From assembly GCF_014873915.1 (NCBI RefSeq), contig NZ_JADBEJ010000008.1, forward strand, positions 124,001 to 188,000: a DNA stretch of 64,000 nucleotides. Reading direction: 5' to 3'. Of the stretch, positions 22,384 through 30,964 are shown in pieces. The notes beneath the pieces were generated by a model. That model did not search any database. It was not told where the DNA came from and was given only the letters and a program-made list of their open reading frames with translations. Each line of letters opens with the position of its first letter. Positions within the stretch are counted from its first letter, which is position 1. Source of the DNA: Amycolatopsis roodepoortensis. GTDB lineage: Bacteria > Actinomycetota > Actinomycetes > Mycobacteriales > Pseudonocardiaceae. Made by a program: the position numbers and the translations under genes.

Positions 22384-23598
22384 GTGCGACGGTTGAGCCT
22401 CTGGATGCGTGCCCACCCCATGGCCGGGGACAGTTTCATAGCCGTCGTCCTGCTGCTGACCGACCTGCTGTTCTTCGTGGCGGCGGCCGAGACGCCGGAA
22501 GTCCCGATGCCGCCCTGGTACGTGGTCCTGCCGCTGGACGTGGTGATGGTCGCCCCGCTGGTCTTCCGGCGGAAGGCGACGCTGTGGTCGGCGTACCTGG
22601 TGCTGCTGATCGGCATCCCGCACAGCGCGCTGGAACTCGGCGCGGCGAGCGGGCTGGCGATGATGATCAGCATCTACTCGGTGCTGGTCTACGTCGGGCG
22701 CAAACAGGGCCTGTTGTACCTGGTGATCACGCTGGTCACCTCGGCGATCCAGCTGTGGGCCGACCCACCGGAGGACGTGTGGGTGCTGGCGATCATCGGC
22801 GTCTTCTCCAGCGCACTGTGCTGGACGCTCGGCGAGTTCGCCGGCGCGAGGCGCGCCTATCACGAGGAGGTGGAAGCCAGGTTGCATCTACTTGAGACGG
22901 AACGGGACCAGGCGACCAGGATCGCCGTCGGCGAGGAACGCGGACGTATCGCCCGTGAGCTGCACGACGTGGTCGCGCACGCGGTGAGCGTGATGGTCGT
23001 GCAGGCCGACGGCGCGTCCTACGCGGTCGACGGGAATCCCGAGATGGCGAAACGGGCCCTGCAGACGATTTCGGAGACCGGCCGCGGCGCGCTCGCCGAG
23101 CTGCGGCGGCTGCTGGACGTGCTCCGCAGCGACGGCGACGACGAGCCGCGCGTGCCGCAGCCCGACGCCAGCGCGGTGACCGACCTCGCGGACCGGATCC
23201 GGCAGGCGGGGGTGCCGGTGACGCTGGCGATCGGGCCGGACGCGCTGGCCGGCCTGCCCGCCGGGGTGTCCCTCGGCGTGTACCGGATCGTGCAGGAGTC
23301 GCTGACGAACACGCTGAAACACGCCGGCCAGGGCGCGCAGGCCGAGGTGGTGGTGCGGCGGGAGGCGGACGTGATCGACGTCAAGGTCACCGACGACGGC
23401 GCCGGCCGCGCAAGACAGCTGGTGCCCATGGCGGCGAAGCACGCCGCGCCGCCGCGGAAACTCACCGTCCCCGGTGGGAACGGATTGATCGGAATGAGGG
23501 AACGGGCGAACGTCTTCGGCGGCACGCTGGAGGTCGGGCCCGCCCCCGGTGGAGGGTGGCAGGTGCACGCGAGGCTCCCGGTTAGGTTGGCGACGTGA
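22384..23598 (+). CDS. Sensor histidine kinase, NarL-type partner
   Basis: The 404-residue kinase has about five membrane helices in residues 15-150, then a HisKA_3 dimerisation segment with the phospho-acceptor in RELHDVVAH (His194), and an HATPase domain with the N box YRIVQESLTNTLKHA and G box GGNGLIGMRERA. The small external loops suggest it senses membrane or envelope change. Its TGA overlaps the GTG of the response regulator gene, so the two form a classical two-component pair. Confidence 0.92.
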   Translation: MRRLSLWMRAHPMAGDSFIAVVLLLTDLLFFVAAAETPEVPMPPWYVVLPLDVVMVAPLVFRRKATLWSAYLVLLIGIPHSALELGAASGLAMMISIYSVLVYVGRKQGLLYLVITLVTSAIQLWADPPEDVWVLAIIGVFSSALCWTLGEFAGARRAYHEEVEARLHLLETERDQATRIAVGEERGRIARELHDVVAHAVSVMVVQADGASYAVDGNPEMAKRALQTISETGRGALAELRRLLDVLRSDGDDEPRVPQPDASAVTDLADRIRQAGVPVTLAIGPDALAGLPAGVSLGVYRIVQESLTNTLKHAGQGAQAEVVVRREADVIDVKVTDDGAGRARQLVPMAAKHAAPPRKLTVPGGNGLIGMRERANVFGGTLEVGPAPGGGWQVHARLPVRLAT

Positions 23599-24251
23599 TA
23601 CGGGTGGTGGTCGTCGACGACCAGGAATTGATGCGCGTCGGGTTCCGGATGGTCCTGGGCGCGCAGGCCGACATCGACGTCGTCGGCGAGGCGGGTGACG
23701 GCGCACAGGCCATCCGGCTGGCCGAGGAACTGCGGCCCGACGTCGTGCTGATGGACGTCCGGATGCCGGTGCTGGACGGGGTCGAGGCGACGAAGCGGAT
23801 CGTCGAGGCCGGGACGGCGCGGGTGCTCGTGATGACGACGTTCGACCTGGACGAGTACGTCTATTCGGCGTTGCAGGGCGGGGCGAGCGGGTTCCTGCTG
23901 AAGGACACGCAGCCGGATCACCTCGTGTCGGCGCTGCGGGCGGTCGCTTCGGGTGACGCCGTGGTCTCGCCGTCGGTCACCCGGCGGCTGCTCGACCGGT
24001 TCGTCGGCGGCGGCGGGAAGCCGATGCGGGACGCGGCGGAGCTCGACGTCCTCACCGAACGGGAGCGGGAGGTGCTCGTGCTGATCGCGAAGGGCCTTTC
24101 GAACCTGGAGATCGCCGAGACGCTGTTCCTGTCCGAGGCGACGGTGAAGACGCACGTCGGGCGGATCCTGTCGAAGCTGGACCTGCGGGACCGGGTGCAG
24201 GCCGTGGTGCTCGCCTACGAGACCGGGCTGGCGCGTCCCGGGGTCAGCTGA
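23595..24251 (+). CDS. NarL/LuxR-family response regulator
   Basis: The 218-residue protein has a receiver domain with Asp54 in LMDVRMP as phosphorylation site, the DDQ acidic pair at the N-terminus and Lys in FLLKD near 105. A LuxR-type helix-turn-helix is at about 150-210 (LTEREREVLVLIAKGLSNLEIA). It is translated from an overlap with the kinase gene. Targets are unknown; no transporter gene follows directly. Confidence 0.93.
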   Translation: MIRVVVVDDQELMRVGFRMVLGAQADIDVVGEAGDGAQAIRLAEELRPDVVLMDVRMPVLDGVEATKRIVEAGTARVLVMTTFDLDEYVYSALQGGASGFLLKDTQPDHLVSALRAVASGDAVVSPSVTRRLLDRFVGGGGKPMRDAAELDVLTEREREVLVLIAKGLSNLEIAETLFLSEATVKTHVGRILSKLDLRDRVQAVVLAYETGLARPGVS

Positions 24252-24331
24252 AGTCGCGCGGGAAAGTGGTCATTCGGTGAGCACTTTGCGGCGGATGCTT
24301 GTCCTCAGAGCCACTACTTGAGGAGAAGGAA

Positions 24332-24745
24332 ATGCTGCGAGGTCTCACCACCACCACGTTCTACGCCGACGACATGGCCGCCGCGATCGAGTGGTACTCC
24401 GAGCTCTTCGGCATCGAGCCGTACTTCGTCCGCAACGGCCCCGACGGGACGCCGGCGTACGTCGAGTACCGGATCGGCGACTACCAGCACGAGTTCGGCC
24501 TGGTCCGGGGTGACTTCCGGCCGCCGCTGGCCCAGCCCGGTCCTGGTGGCGCCATCGCGAACTGGGCCGTCGACAACGTCGAGGACGCCTTCGCTCAGCT
24601 GCTCGCGAAGGGTGCGAAGGAGTACGAGCCGGTCATCGAGCGCGGGCCGGGCTTCGTGACCGCGGCCGTCGTCGACCCGTTCGGCAACGTCCTCGGCGTC
24701 ATGTTCAACCAGCACTACCTGGACGTGCTGGCCGGGAAGAAATAG
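24332..24745 (+). CDS. VOC-family (glyoxalase-like) protein
   Basis: ATG 24332 after GAGGAGAAGG gives 137 residues with the two beta-alpha-beta modules of the vicinal oxygen chelate fold: TTFYADDMAAAIEWY at the start and VVDPFGNVLGVMFNQHY at the end. Such proteins may be small dioxygenases, isomerases or drug-binding proteins; no single function can be assigned. It stands alone between the response regulator and a tandem repeat. Confidence 0.8.
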   Translation: MLRGLTTTTFYADDMAAAIEWYSELFGIEPYFVRNGPDGTPAYVEYRIGDYQHEFGLVRGDFRPPLAQPGPGGAIANWAVDNVEDAFAQLLAKGAKEYEPVIERGPGFVTAAVVDPFGNVLGVMFNQHYLDVLAGKK

Positions 24746-24773
24746 CTCCCCGGCCGGCACTGGACGGAAGGTT

Positions 24774-25017
24774 GCGAAAGCCACTTTCGCAACCAGGCGA
24801 GCCCTGCCTCGCCCGCTGACGTGCCGCTAGGTGTGTCGCGAAAGCCACTTTCGCAACCAGGCGAGCCCTGCCTCGCCCGCTGACGTGCCGCTAGGTGTGT
24901 CGCGAAAGCCACTTTCGCAACCAGGCGAGCCCTGCCTCGCCCGCTGACGTGCCGCTAGGTGTGTCGCGAAAGCCACTTTCGCGACGTCTGACGTCGCGAA
25001 AGTGGCTTTCGCGACAC
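24774..25017. repeat. Three 64-bp tandem repeats ending in a perfect 28-bp palindrome
   Basis: Units start at 24774, 24838 and 24902 and are identical over 64 bases. Each begins with GCGAAAG-CCA-CTTTCGC. A fourth copy of this start at 24966 leads into a palindrome with perfect 28-base arms, 24961-24988 and 24990-25017, around a single T. It fills the space between the convergent VOC and SDR genes and should stop transcription from both sides. Confidence 0.85.
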
Positions 25018-25035
25018 GGGCCGGCGGCCGGTCCC

Positions 25036-25947
25036 TCAGCGGTACAGCGAATGATCCGCCGTCGCCTCGTCCTTGCCCGCGTCCCGGACTTCGGCCATCC
25101 ACTTGCCGAAGTCGGGGCGTGAGCCGTCGACGTCGGTCAGGCCGTACTCGTTCATCAGCGTCCACGACGCGAGCGTCTTGCCCGCGAATCGCGCGACCTC
25201 CGGATCGGTCGCCAGCTTCGCGACACCGCGCCCGAGCAGCGCCGGCGTCTCCGAGATGGCGAAGTCGACCGGAGCGGACTTACCGACCGCGTCCCGCCAC
25301 GTCTCCTCGGTGACCCCGAAGTGGTCGAGCATCGCTTCCGAACGCAGGAAGCCCGGCGTGACGGTCATGCCGACGCAGCCGTACTTCTTCAGTTCGGCGC
25401 CGAGCGCCCGGCCGATCGCGCGGATCCCGCATTTCGCGAGGAAGTACGGGATCCCCGCGCCGACGTACTCGTCGTGGTCGCCGTCGGTGACCTCGATGAC
25501 GAGACCGCCTTCCCGCCGCACGACCAGCGGGAGAAGCCGGTGCAGCGCGATCAGGTGCGTGTCGATCGCGTTGTGCACCAGCGTGAGCGCGTCGTCGAGG
25601 CTGGAGTCCCAGTACGCCCCCTCGAAGTCCGCGTACTGGTCGCCACCCCAGACGTCGTCGACCAGTACGTCGATCCGGCCGTCCACTTCGGACTCGATCC
25701 GCGTCTTCAGTGCGTCCACATCGGACACCACGGTGAAGTCGGTCCGGACGGCGATCCCCCGGCCACCCGCCGCGTCCACGAGCTCGGCGGTGTCTTCGAT
25801 CGTCTCCGAACGCTTCATCGGCGACTGGTGCTCACGCGTCGTACGGCCGGTGACGAACACCGTCCAGCCGAGCCTGCCCAGTTCCACCGCGATCGCCCGG
25901 CCGCATCCCCGCGTCGCCCCCGCGACCACGGCCACCTTCTGCTCCAT
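25036..25947 (-). CDS. SDR-family oxidoreductase
   Basis: A 303-residue short-chain dehydrogenase with the cofactor motif GATRGCGRA near residues 10-18 and the catalytic YFLAK (Tyr-x3-Lys) near 170. The TGRTTR segment after beta-2 suggests NADP(H). It is longer than the usual 250 residues because of an insert around 100-130. Its ATG directly follows the stop of the TetR gene, so the two form an operon and the regulator probably responds to its substrate. Confidence 0.85.
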   Translation of the reverse strand: MEQKVAVVAGATRGCGRAIAVELGRLGWTVFVTGRTTREHQSPMKRSETIEDTAELVDAAGGRGIAVRTDFTVVSDVDALKTRIESEVDGRIDVLVDDVWGGDQYADFEGAYWDSSLDDALTLVHNAIDTHLIALHRLLPLVVRREGGLVIEVTDGDHDEYVGAGIPYFLAKCGIRAIGRALGAELKKYGCVGMTVTPGFLRSEAMLDHFGVTEETWRDAVGKSAPVDFAISETPALLGRGVAKLATDPEVARFAGKTLASWTLMNEYGLTDVDGSRPDFGKWMAEVRDAGKDEATADHSLYR

Positions 25948-26526
25948 TCAGGACACTCCCTTCCACGCGGTCAGCACCGCGTCCACGTCTTGCCCCATCC
26001 GTTCGGTGATCCGGCCCTTCGGCCGGATCGACCAGTCCAGCGCGGCCCCGTTCGCCACCCCCAGCAGCACCCGCGCCGCACGGACGACACCCGGCGCACC
26101 CGGGAGGTCACGCGCCGCGACGCGCGTCAGCCGCCGCAATTCCGCTTCCACGGCGGTGAAATGTTCACCGAGCAGAGCGCGCAGCTCCGGATCCCCGATG
26201 TCGACGCCGAGCTGCCCGAGATGGTTCGCCGCCGTCTCCGCGTCGCCCAACCCCTCGTAGACCACGACGACCGCCGCGCGCAGCGCCTCCACCGGATCGG
26301 CCAGCTCGCCGCATTCCCGCATCCGTTCCACGACGGACCGCGTGTTCGCCCGGCTCAACGCCAGCAGAAGACCGTTCTTCGAACCAAATCGCTGGGCCAC
26401 GGTGCCGACCGCGACGCCGGCCTCAGCCGCCACCTGGGCCAGCGTGAAACCCGGGCCGACCATGCCGATCACGGTTCCCGCCGCGGTCAGCAGCCGTTCG
26501 TCGGTGATGCTCCGGGGCCTCGCCAT
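25948..26526 (-). CDS. TetR-family regulator of SDR operon
   Basis: 192 residues with an N-terminal TetR helix-turn-helix (FTLAQVAAEAGVAVGTVAQRFGSK, about 27-50) and a helical ligand domain. It heads the operon with the SDR gene. A palindrome TGAACC-N2-GGTTCA (26535-26548) overlaps its likely promoter, so autorepression is expected. Confidence 0.88.
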   Translation of the reverse strand: MARPRSITDERLLTAAGTVIGMVGPGFTLAQVAAEAGVAVGTVAQRFGSKNGLLLALSRANTRSVVERMRECGELADPVEALRAAVVVVYEGLGDAETAANHLGQLGVDIGDPELRALLGEHFTAVEAELRRLTRVAARDLPGAPGVVRAARVLLGVANGAALDWSIRPKGRITERMGQDVDAVLTAWKGVS

Positions 26527-26534
26527 GCCATTAT

Positions 26535-26548
26535 TGAACCACGGTTCA
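26535..26548. promoter_or_regulatory. TetR operator candidate
   Basis: TGAACC-AC-GGTTCA is a palindrome with perfect six-base arms, nine bases upstream of the TetR start and overlapping an AATAAT box on the minus strand. Confidence 0.6.
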
Positions 26549-26716
26549 TTAACCCTGGCGAATCAGGGTCACTCTCAGGGGTATCACCGATCGCGTACGC
26601 CGCCGGAAGACGGCAAGGTACGTCTCAGGTCGGGTACCAGGTTGGCACCTCAGGATGACGCGCTCGGCCACCCACATGGACGACGATTGTTCTCGCAGTC
26701 GCCGAGGGGAGCAGAC

Positions 26717-27655
26717 ATGATCGAGGCAGCGGGCCTCACCAAGCGGTACGGCAAGACACTGGCGGTGAACGACCTGTCCTTCTCCGTCGCGCCGGGGGAG
26801 GTCACCGGTTTCCTCGGCCCGAACGGGGCGGGCAAGTCGACGACCATGCGGATGATCCTCGGCCTGGACAACCCGACCGCCGGCCAGGTGCGCATCGGGG
26901 GCAAGCTCTACCGCGAGCTGAAAGATCCACTGCGGACGGTCGGCGCGCTGCTGGACGCCAAATGGGTCCACCCCAACCGGTCGGCGCGGGCGCATCTGCG
27001 CTGGATGGCGAAGTCCAACAAGATCGCGGAGAGCCGGGTCGACGAGGTGCTCGAGATCGTCGGGCTCACCAGCGTCGCCGGGAAGCGCGCCGGCGGGTTC
27101 TCCCTCGGCATGTCGCAGCGGCTGGGGATCGCGGCGGCCCTGCTGGGCGACCCGGAGGTGCTCCTCTTCGACGAGCCGGTCAACGGTCTCGACCCCGAGG
27201 GCATCCTCTGGATCCGGAAGTTCATGCACCGGCTGGCCGACGAAGGCCGCACGGTGTTCGTTTCCTCGCACCTCCTCTCGGAGATGGCGCTGACCGCGAG
27301 CCACCTGGTCGTGATCGGCAAGGGGCAGCTGATCTCCCAGTCCTCCACCGAGGACTTCGTGGCCCGGGCCGCCGAGAACACGGTCAAGGTCCGGTCGCCG
27401 CAGCTGCCCGCGCTGCGCGCCGCGCTGACGCAGGCGAGTGCTCAGGTCACCGACGCCGAACGAGCGATCGTCGTGTCCGGTTTGGACAGTGAGAAGATCG
27501 GCGAGATCGCCGCGGCCAACCAGATCGTGCTGCACGAGCTCAGCCCGCAGACCGGCTCCTTGGAGCAGGCCTTCATGCAGATCACCGGCGATTCGGTCGA
27601 GTACCACACCGGTCTCGAAGCCGAAGCCGCCGAAGTGGTCTCCGCCGCCCAGTAG
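26717..27655 (+). CDS. ABC transporter ATP-binding protein, drug-exporter type, module 1
   Basis: From ATG 26717 (after GAGGGGAG) the 312-residue protein has Walker A GPNGAGKST near 36-44, signature FSLGMSQR near 130, Walker B VLLFDEPVNGLDPEG near 150 and the switch His in SSHLL. A C-terminal ~90-residue extension is typical of DrrA/BcrA-like exporters. It is closely similar to the protein at 28566, so the two modules arose by duplication. The permease follows 27 bases later. Confidence 0.9.
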   Translation: MIEAAGLTKRYGKTLAVNDLSFSVAPGEVTGFLGPNGAGKSTTMRMILGLDNPTAGQVRIGGKLYRELKDPLRTVGALLDAKWVHPNRSARAHLRWMAKSNKIAESRVDEVLEIVGLTSVAGKRAGGFSLGMSQRLGIAAALLGDPEVLLFDEPVNGLDPEGILWIRKFMHRLADEGRTVFVSSHLLSEMALTASHLVVIGKGQLISQSSTEDFVARAAENTVKVRSPQLPALRAALTQASAQVTDAERAIVVSGLDSEKIGEIAAANQIVLHELSPQTGSLEQAFMQITGDSVEYHTGLEAEAAEVVSAAQ

Positions 27656-27682
27656 CCGTCACTCTTCGAGGAAAGAAAAGCC

Positions 27683-28414
27683 ATGACTCTGCTCGCCGTG
27701 GAACGCATCAAGCTGTTCACCACACGCTCACCCTGGTGGTGCGCGCTGATCACCCTCGCGGTCGTGGTCGGCTTCGCCGCCATCTTCGCCGGCGCCGCGC
27801 CGTCGGGGGAATTCACCGACGTCGGCATGTCCCAGTTCGGCTACGTCTTCGGGATGACCGTGGTCATGGTGCTCGCCGCGCTGTCGGTGACCACCGAATA
27901 CCGATTCGGCACCATCCGCACCACCTTCCAGGCCGTGCCGAACCGCCGCGCCGCGCTGCTGGCGAAGACCGGCGTCGTCGCGACGCTCTCGCTGGTGATC
28001 GGCGAGATCGCCGCCTTCGGCGCCTGGGCACTCGCCTCGATCATGCGGCCGGAGGATCTGGCGCTGAACACCACCGCCGAGTGGATCAGCGTCGCCGGGG
28101 TCGGCCTGGTGTTCGCCCTCGCCTCGGTGATCGCGGTCGCCGTCGGCATCCTGATCCGGCAGAGCGCCGGCGCCATCTCGCTCCTGCTGATCTACACGCT
28201 CGCGGTCGAGAACCTGATCCAGCTCATCCCGAAGATCGGCAGGGACATCTACGACTGGATGCCGTTCCACGTCGCGGACCGGTTCCTCACCGGCTCGGGT
28301 CCCGCGGCGGCGAACGCGCCGCTGAGCCAGGCCGGGTCGCTCGCCTACTTCGCCGGTTTCGCGCTGGTGCTGCTGGTCATCTCGCTGGTCGTCGCCGACA
28401 AGCGCGACGCGTAA
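27683..28414 (+). CDS. ABC-2-type permease, module 1
   Basis: 243 residues with six predicted membrane helices and the N-terminal LLAVERIKLFTTRSPWWCA segment common to this permease group. It should pair with the ATPase just upstream as a half-size exporter that dimerises. Substrate unknown. Two hairpins after it (28437-28470, 28493-28526) probably reduce read-through into module 2. Confidence 0.85.
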   Translation: MTLLAVERIKLFTTRSPWWCALITLAVVVGFAAIFAGAAPSGEFTDVGMSQFGYVFGMTVVMVLAALSVTTEYRFGTIRTTFQAVPNRRAALLAKTGVVATLSLVIGEIAAFGAWALASIMRPEDLALNTTAEWISVAGVGLVFALASVIAVAVGILIRQSAGAISLLLIYTLAVENLIQLIPKIGRDIYDWMPFHVADRFLTGSGPAAANAPLSQAGSLAYFAGFALVLLVISLVVADKRDA

Positions 28415-28436
28415 GAAGCTTCCACAGGGGAGAAAG

Positions 28437-28470
28437 CCGGATGCCTCGCTCGGGGGAGTGAGACATCCGG
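28437..28470 (+). terminator. Hairpin after module 1
   Basis: CCGGATG (28437-28443) and CATCCGG (28464-28470) pair, with a further partly paired CTC/GAG inner stem. Confidence 0.4.
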
Positions 28471-28492
28471 ACGGGGAGAAAAAGGGGAACAA

Positions 28493-28526
28493 GGACCGGG
28501 CCGCCTATCGGGGGGCAGCCCGGTCC
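28493..28526 (+). terminator. Terminator between ABC modules
   Basis: GGACCGGGC (28493-28501) pairs with GCCCGGTCC (28518-28526) and is followed by TTTCCC. Confidence 0.6.
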
Positions 28527-28565
28527 TTTCCCGCGTAATGTCGGAATCCACTGGAGGGAGGGCTG

Positions 28566-29483
28566 ATGATCGAGGCCACCGGACTCACGAAACGCTACGG
28601 CGACAAGCTCGCCGTCGACGCACTTTCCTTCACCGCCGAAGCCGGCCGGGTGACGGGATTCCTCGGCCCCAACGGGGCGGGGAAGTCCACCACCATGCGG
28701 ATGATGCTCGGGCTCGACAACCCCACGTCGGGCTCGGTGACCATCGACGGTATGGCCTACCGCGAGCTTCGTGATCCACTTCGGACGGTCGGTGGCATGA
28801 TCGACGCCACCTGGCGGCATCCCGGCCGCACCGCCCGCGAGCACCTCCGGTGGATCGCCGCGACGAACGGCCTGCCGGACAAGCGGGTCGACGAGGTCCT
28901 CCGGCTGGTCGGGCTCGACTCGGTCGCCCGCAAACGGGCCGGGCAGTTCTCGCTCGGGATGTCGCAGCGGCTCGGGATCGCCACGGCGCTGCTGGGGGAC
29001 CCCCGGGTGCTGCTGTTCGACGAGCCGGTCAACGGTCTCGACCCCGAGGGAATCGTCTGGATCAGGAAGCTGATGCACGCGCTTGCCGCCGAGGGGCGCA
29101 CCGTGTTCGTGTCCAGCCACCTCCTGCCGGAGATGGCGCAGACCGCGCAGGACCTCGTCGTGATCGGCCGGGGGAAGCTGATCTACCAGGGCACGATGGA
29201 GGAGTTCGTCGGCCGGGCGAAGGGCCTCGGCGTGCGGGTCCGCAGCCCGCATCTGCCCGAGCTCCGGACCGCGCTCACCGACAAGGGCGCCGAGTTCCGC
29301 GAAGAGGACGGCGCGCTCGTCGTGTCCGAAATGGACAGTGACACCATCGGAGAACTCGCGTTCGCCGCCGGCGCGACCCTCCACGAGCTGAAGCCGCTCG
29401 CCGGCTCGCTCGAACAGGCGTACATGCAACTCACCGCCGAGGCCGTCGAGTACGGCGCCGGCGTACCGGAGGTGGCCCGATGA
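28566..29483 (+). CDS. ABC transporter ATP-binding protein, module 2
   Basis: 305 residues, paralogous to module 1 along its whole length: GPNGAGKST, FSLGMSQR, VLLFDEPVNGLDPEG and the SSHLLPEM switch, with a similar C-terminal tail. ATG 28566 follows GGAGGG. It overlaps the permease gene downstream by four bases (ATGA). The two modules could export related compounds, or form one mixed complex. Confidence 0.9.
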   Translation: MIEATGLTKRYGDKLAVDALSFTAEAGRVTGFLGPNGAGKSTTMRMMLGLDNPTSGSVTIDGMAYRELRDPLRTVGGMIDATWRHPGRTAREHLRWIAATNGLPDKRVDEVLRLVGLDSVARKRAGQFSLGMSQRLGIATALLGDPRVLLFDEPVNGLDPEGIVWIRKLMHALAAEGRTVFVSSHLLPEMAQTAQDLVVIGRGKLIYQGTMEEFVGRAKGLGVRVRSPHLPELRTALTDKGAEFREEDGALVVSEMDSDTIGELAFAAGATLHELKPLAGSLEQAYMQLTAEAVEYGAGVPEVAR

Positions 29484-30232
29484 CCGCGGCGAACATGCTC
29501 CGCGCGGAGCGGATCAAGCTGCTGAGCACGCGCGCTCCCTGGTGGTGCGCGGCCATCGCGGTGGTGGTCGCGCTCGCCTACACCGCGCTCTTCTTCGGCT
29601 TCGTGCCGCTCGAAGGCCAGACGGACGTCAACTCGACGCAGGTCGCGAGCGCGCTCGGCCGCACCGTCGTGCTGGTCCTCGCCATCCTCGCGGCGGCGAC
29701 GGAGTTCAACTGGGGCACGATGAAGCTCACCTTCCAGGCGGTGCCGTCGCGTGTACCCGCACTGCTGGCGAAGGGCGCCGTCGTCGGCGTGTTCTCCGGG
29801 CTGATCGGGCTGCTGGTGGGCTTCGGCTCGTGGGCGATCGCGTACCTGATCAAACCGGCCGCCGACCTGGGCCTGGCCTCGGGCGCCGACTGGCGTGCGG
29901 TGGCGGGCCAGGGCCTGACCTTCTTCCTGACCGGTCTGCTCGGCGTCGGCCTCGGGCTGCTGTTCCGCAGCCCCGCGTTCGCGCTCGGGTTCGCGCTGGC
30001 GTGGACGCAGGTGCTCGAGGGGCTCGTCGTGCTGATTCCGAAAGTGGGCGACGACATCTACCAGTGGATGCCGTTCTTCGCGGCGAATCAGTTTTCCGGG
30101 CCGGATCTCACGGTGTCGATGTTGAAACTCGAACCGCCGCTGGGGCCGTGGGGTTATCTGGCTTATTTCGGCGGTATCTGTGTGGTTGTCTATGCGGCCG
30201 GGCTGATGATCACCCATCGAAGGGATGCGTGA
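29480..30232 (+). CDS. ABC-2-type permease, module 2
   Basis: 250 residues with six hydrophobic segments. The start (MLRAERIKLLSTRAPWWCA) is nearly the same as in module 1, which supports duplication. Its start overlaps the ATPase stop, a sign of tight stoichiometry. Confidence 0.85.
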   Translation: MTAANMLRAERIKLLSTRAPWWCAAIAVVVALAYTALFFGFVPLEGQTDVNSTQVASALGRTVVLVLAILAAATEFNWGTMKLTFQAVPSRVPALLAKGAVVGVFSGLIGLLVGFGSWAIAYLIKPAADLGLASGADWRAVAGQGLTFFLTGLLGVGLGLLFRSPAFALGFALAWTQVLEGLVVLIPKVGDDIYQWMPFFAANQFSGPDLTVSMLKLEPPLGPWGYLAYFGGICVVVYAAGLMITHRRDA

Positions 30233-30368
30233 GCTTTTACCGCGGCCAAAGGAGTTAAGTCCACGTTAAGAGGCTGTGGCTTCTCTCACAGGGAGCGGAC
30301 ATACTGTTCCAGACCGGGCAATGCTCGGGATGAGCCTATTTTTCGGCTCTCGGCCCCGGAGGTGATCC

Positions 30369-30944
30369 TTGACGGTGGATTCCGGTCAGGGAGTGGAACG
30401 CATGATCCCGCAAGCCCGCACGGAAAATACGCAGCCCCGGCTCGAGCCCATGCTCGACCTCGAATGGTCACAGGCGATCGAACTGCCCCGCACGGTCGCG
30501 TCCGCGACCCGGCCATCCGATATCCGCCGCGCGTGGGTACACCGCGCGCCCGAAGATCTCGTTGTCGCGTTGTACCGCGCGTCCAGTGGAATGCACGGCG
30601 AAATCCCCGCGCCGTGGTGGCTTCGCGCCGTCGTGGAAGGCAGGCTCGAATCGCGGGAACTCGGTTTCCGCATCGAAGATCGGATCGCCGGTCTGCTCGG
30701 CAGGCGGCCCGGCTGGGAATTCGTCCCGTGGGCCGCGGACGGAGAATCCGGTTACTGGGAGTTCATGCCCTCTGAACGCGGAGCGTCCGGGCATTCGATC
30801 CCGACCACGGTGCTGAACACCAGCCGCCACGACGGCTGGATCGACGTTCTCCCCGCCCATTCCAGTACGACGCCGTCGCCGATCGCGGTCGCGGGATTCG
30901 CGGGGCTGCGCTCGCGGCTGGGGGAGTTCGAAGCCGTCCGGTAA
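30369..30944 (+). CDS. Hypothetical protein with very strong ribosome binding site
   Basis: TTG 30369 is preceded by GGAGGTGATCC, which matches the 16S anti-Shine-Dalgarno sequence over its full length, so it is preferred to ATG 30402. The 191-residue product has no recognised domain, signal peptide or membrane segment. It has many Trp and Arg residues in a mixed alpha/beta composition. A short hairpin (GAGCC/GGCTC around TATTTTTC, 30330-30347) lies just ahead of the ribosome binding site. trmB follows after 20 bases but has its own leaderless promoter. Confidence 0.65.
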   Translation: MTVDSGQGVERMIPQARTENTQPRLEPMLDLEWSQAIELPRTVASATRPSDIRRAWVHRAPEDLVVALYRASSGMHGEIPAPWWLRAVVEGRLESRELGFRIEDRIAGLLGRRPGWEFVPWAADGESGYWEFMPSERGASGHSIPTTVLNTSRHDGWIDVLPAHSSTTPSPIAVAGFAGLRSRLGEFEAVR

Positions 30945-30952
30945 CCGCCGCG

Positions 30953-30958
30953 TTTAAT
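30953..30958 (+). promoter_or_regulatory. -10 box of leaderless trmB
   Basis: TTTAAT ends six bases before GTG 30965. Confidence 0.45.
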
Positions 30959-30964
30959 GGGCTG

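Noticed and set aside
24774..25017. CRISPR or insertion-sequence remnant
   Set aside because: The 64-base units are identical throughout with no spacers, and there is no transposase or target-site duplication.
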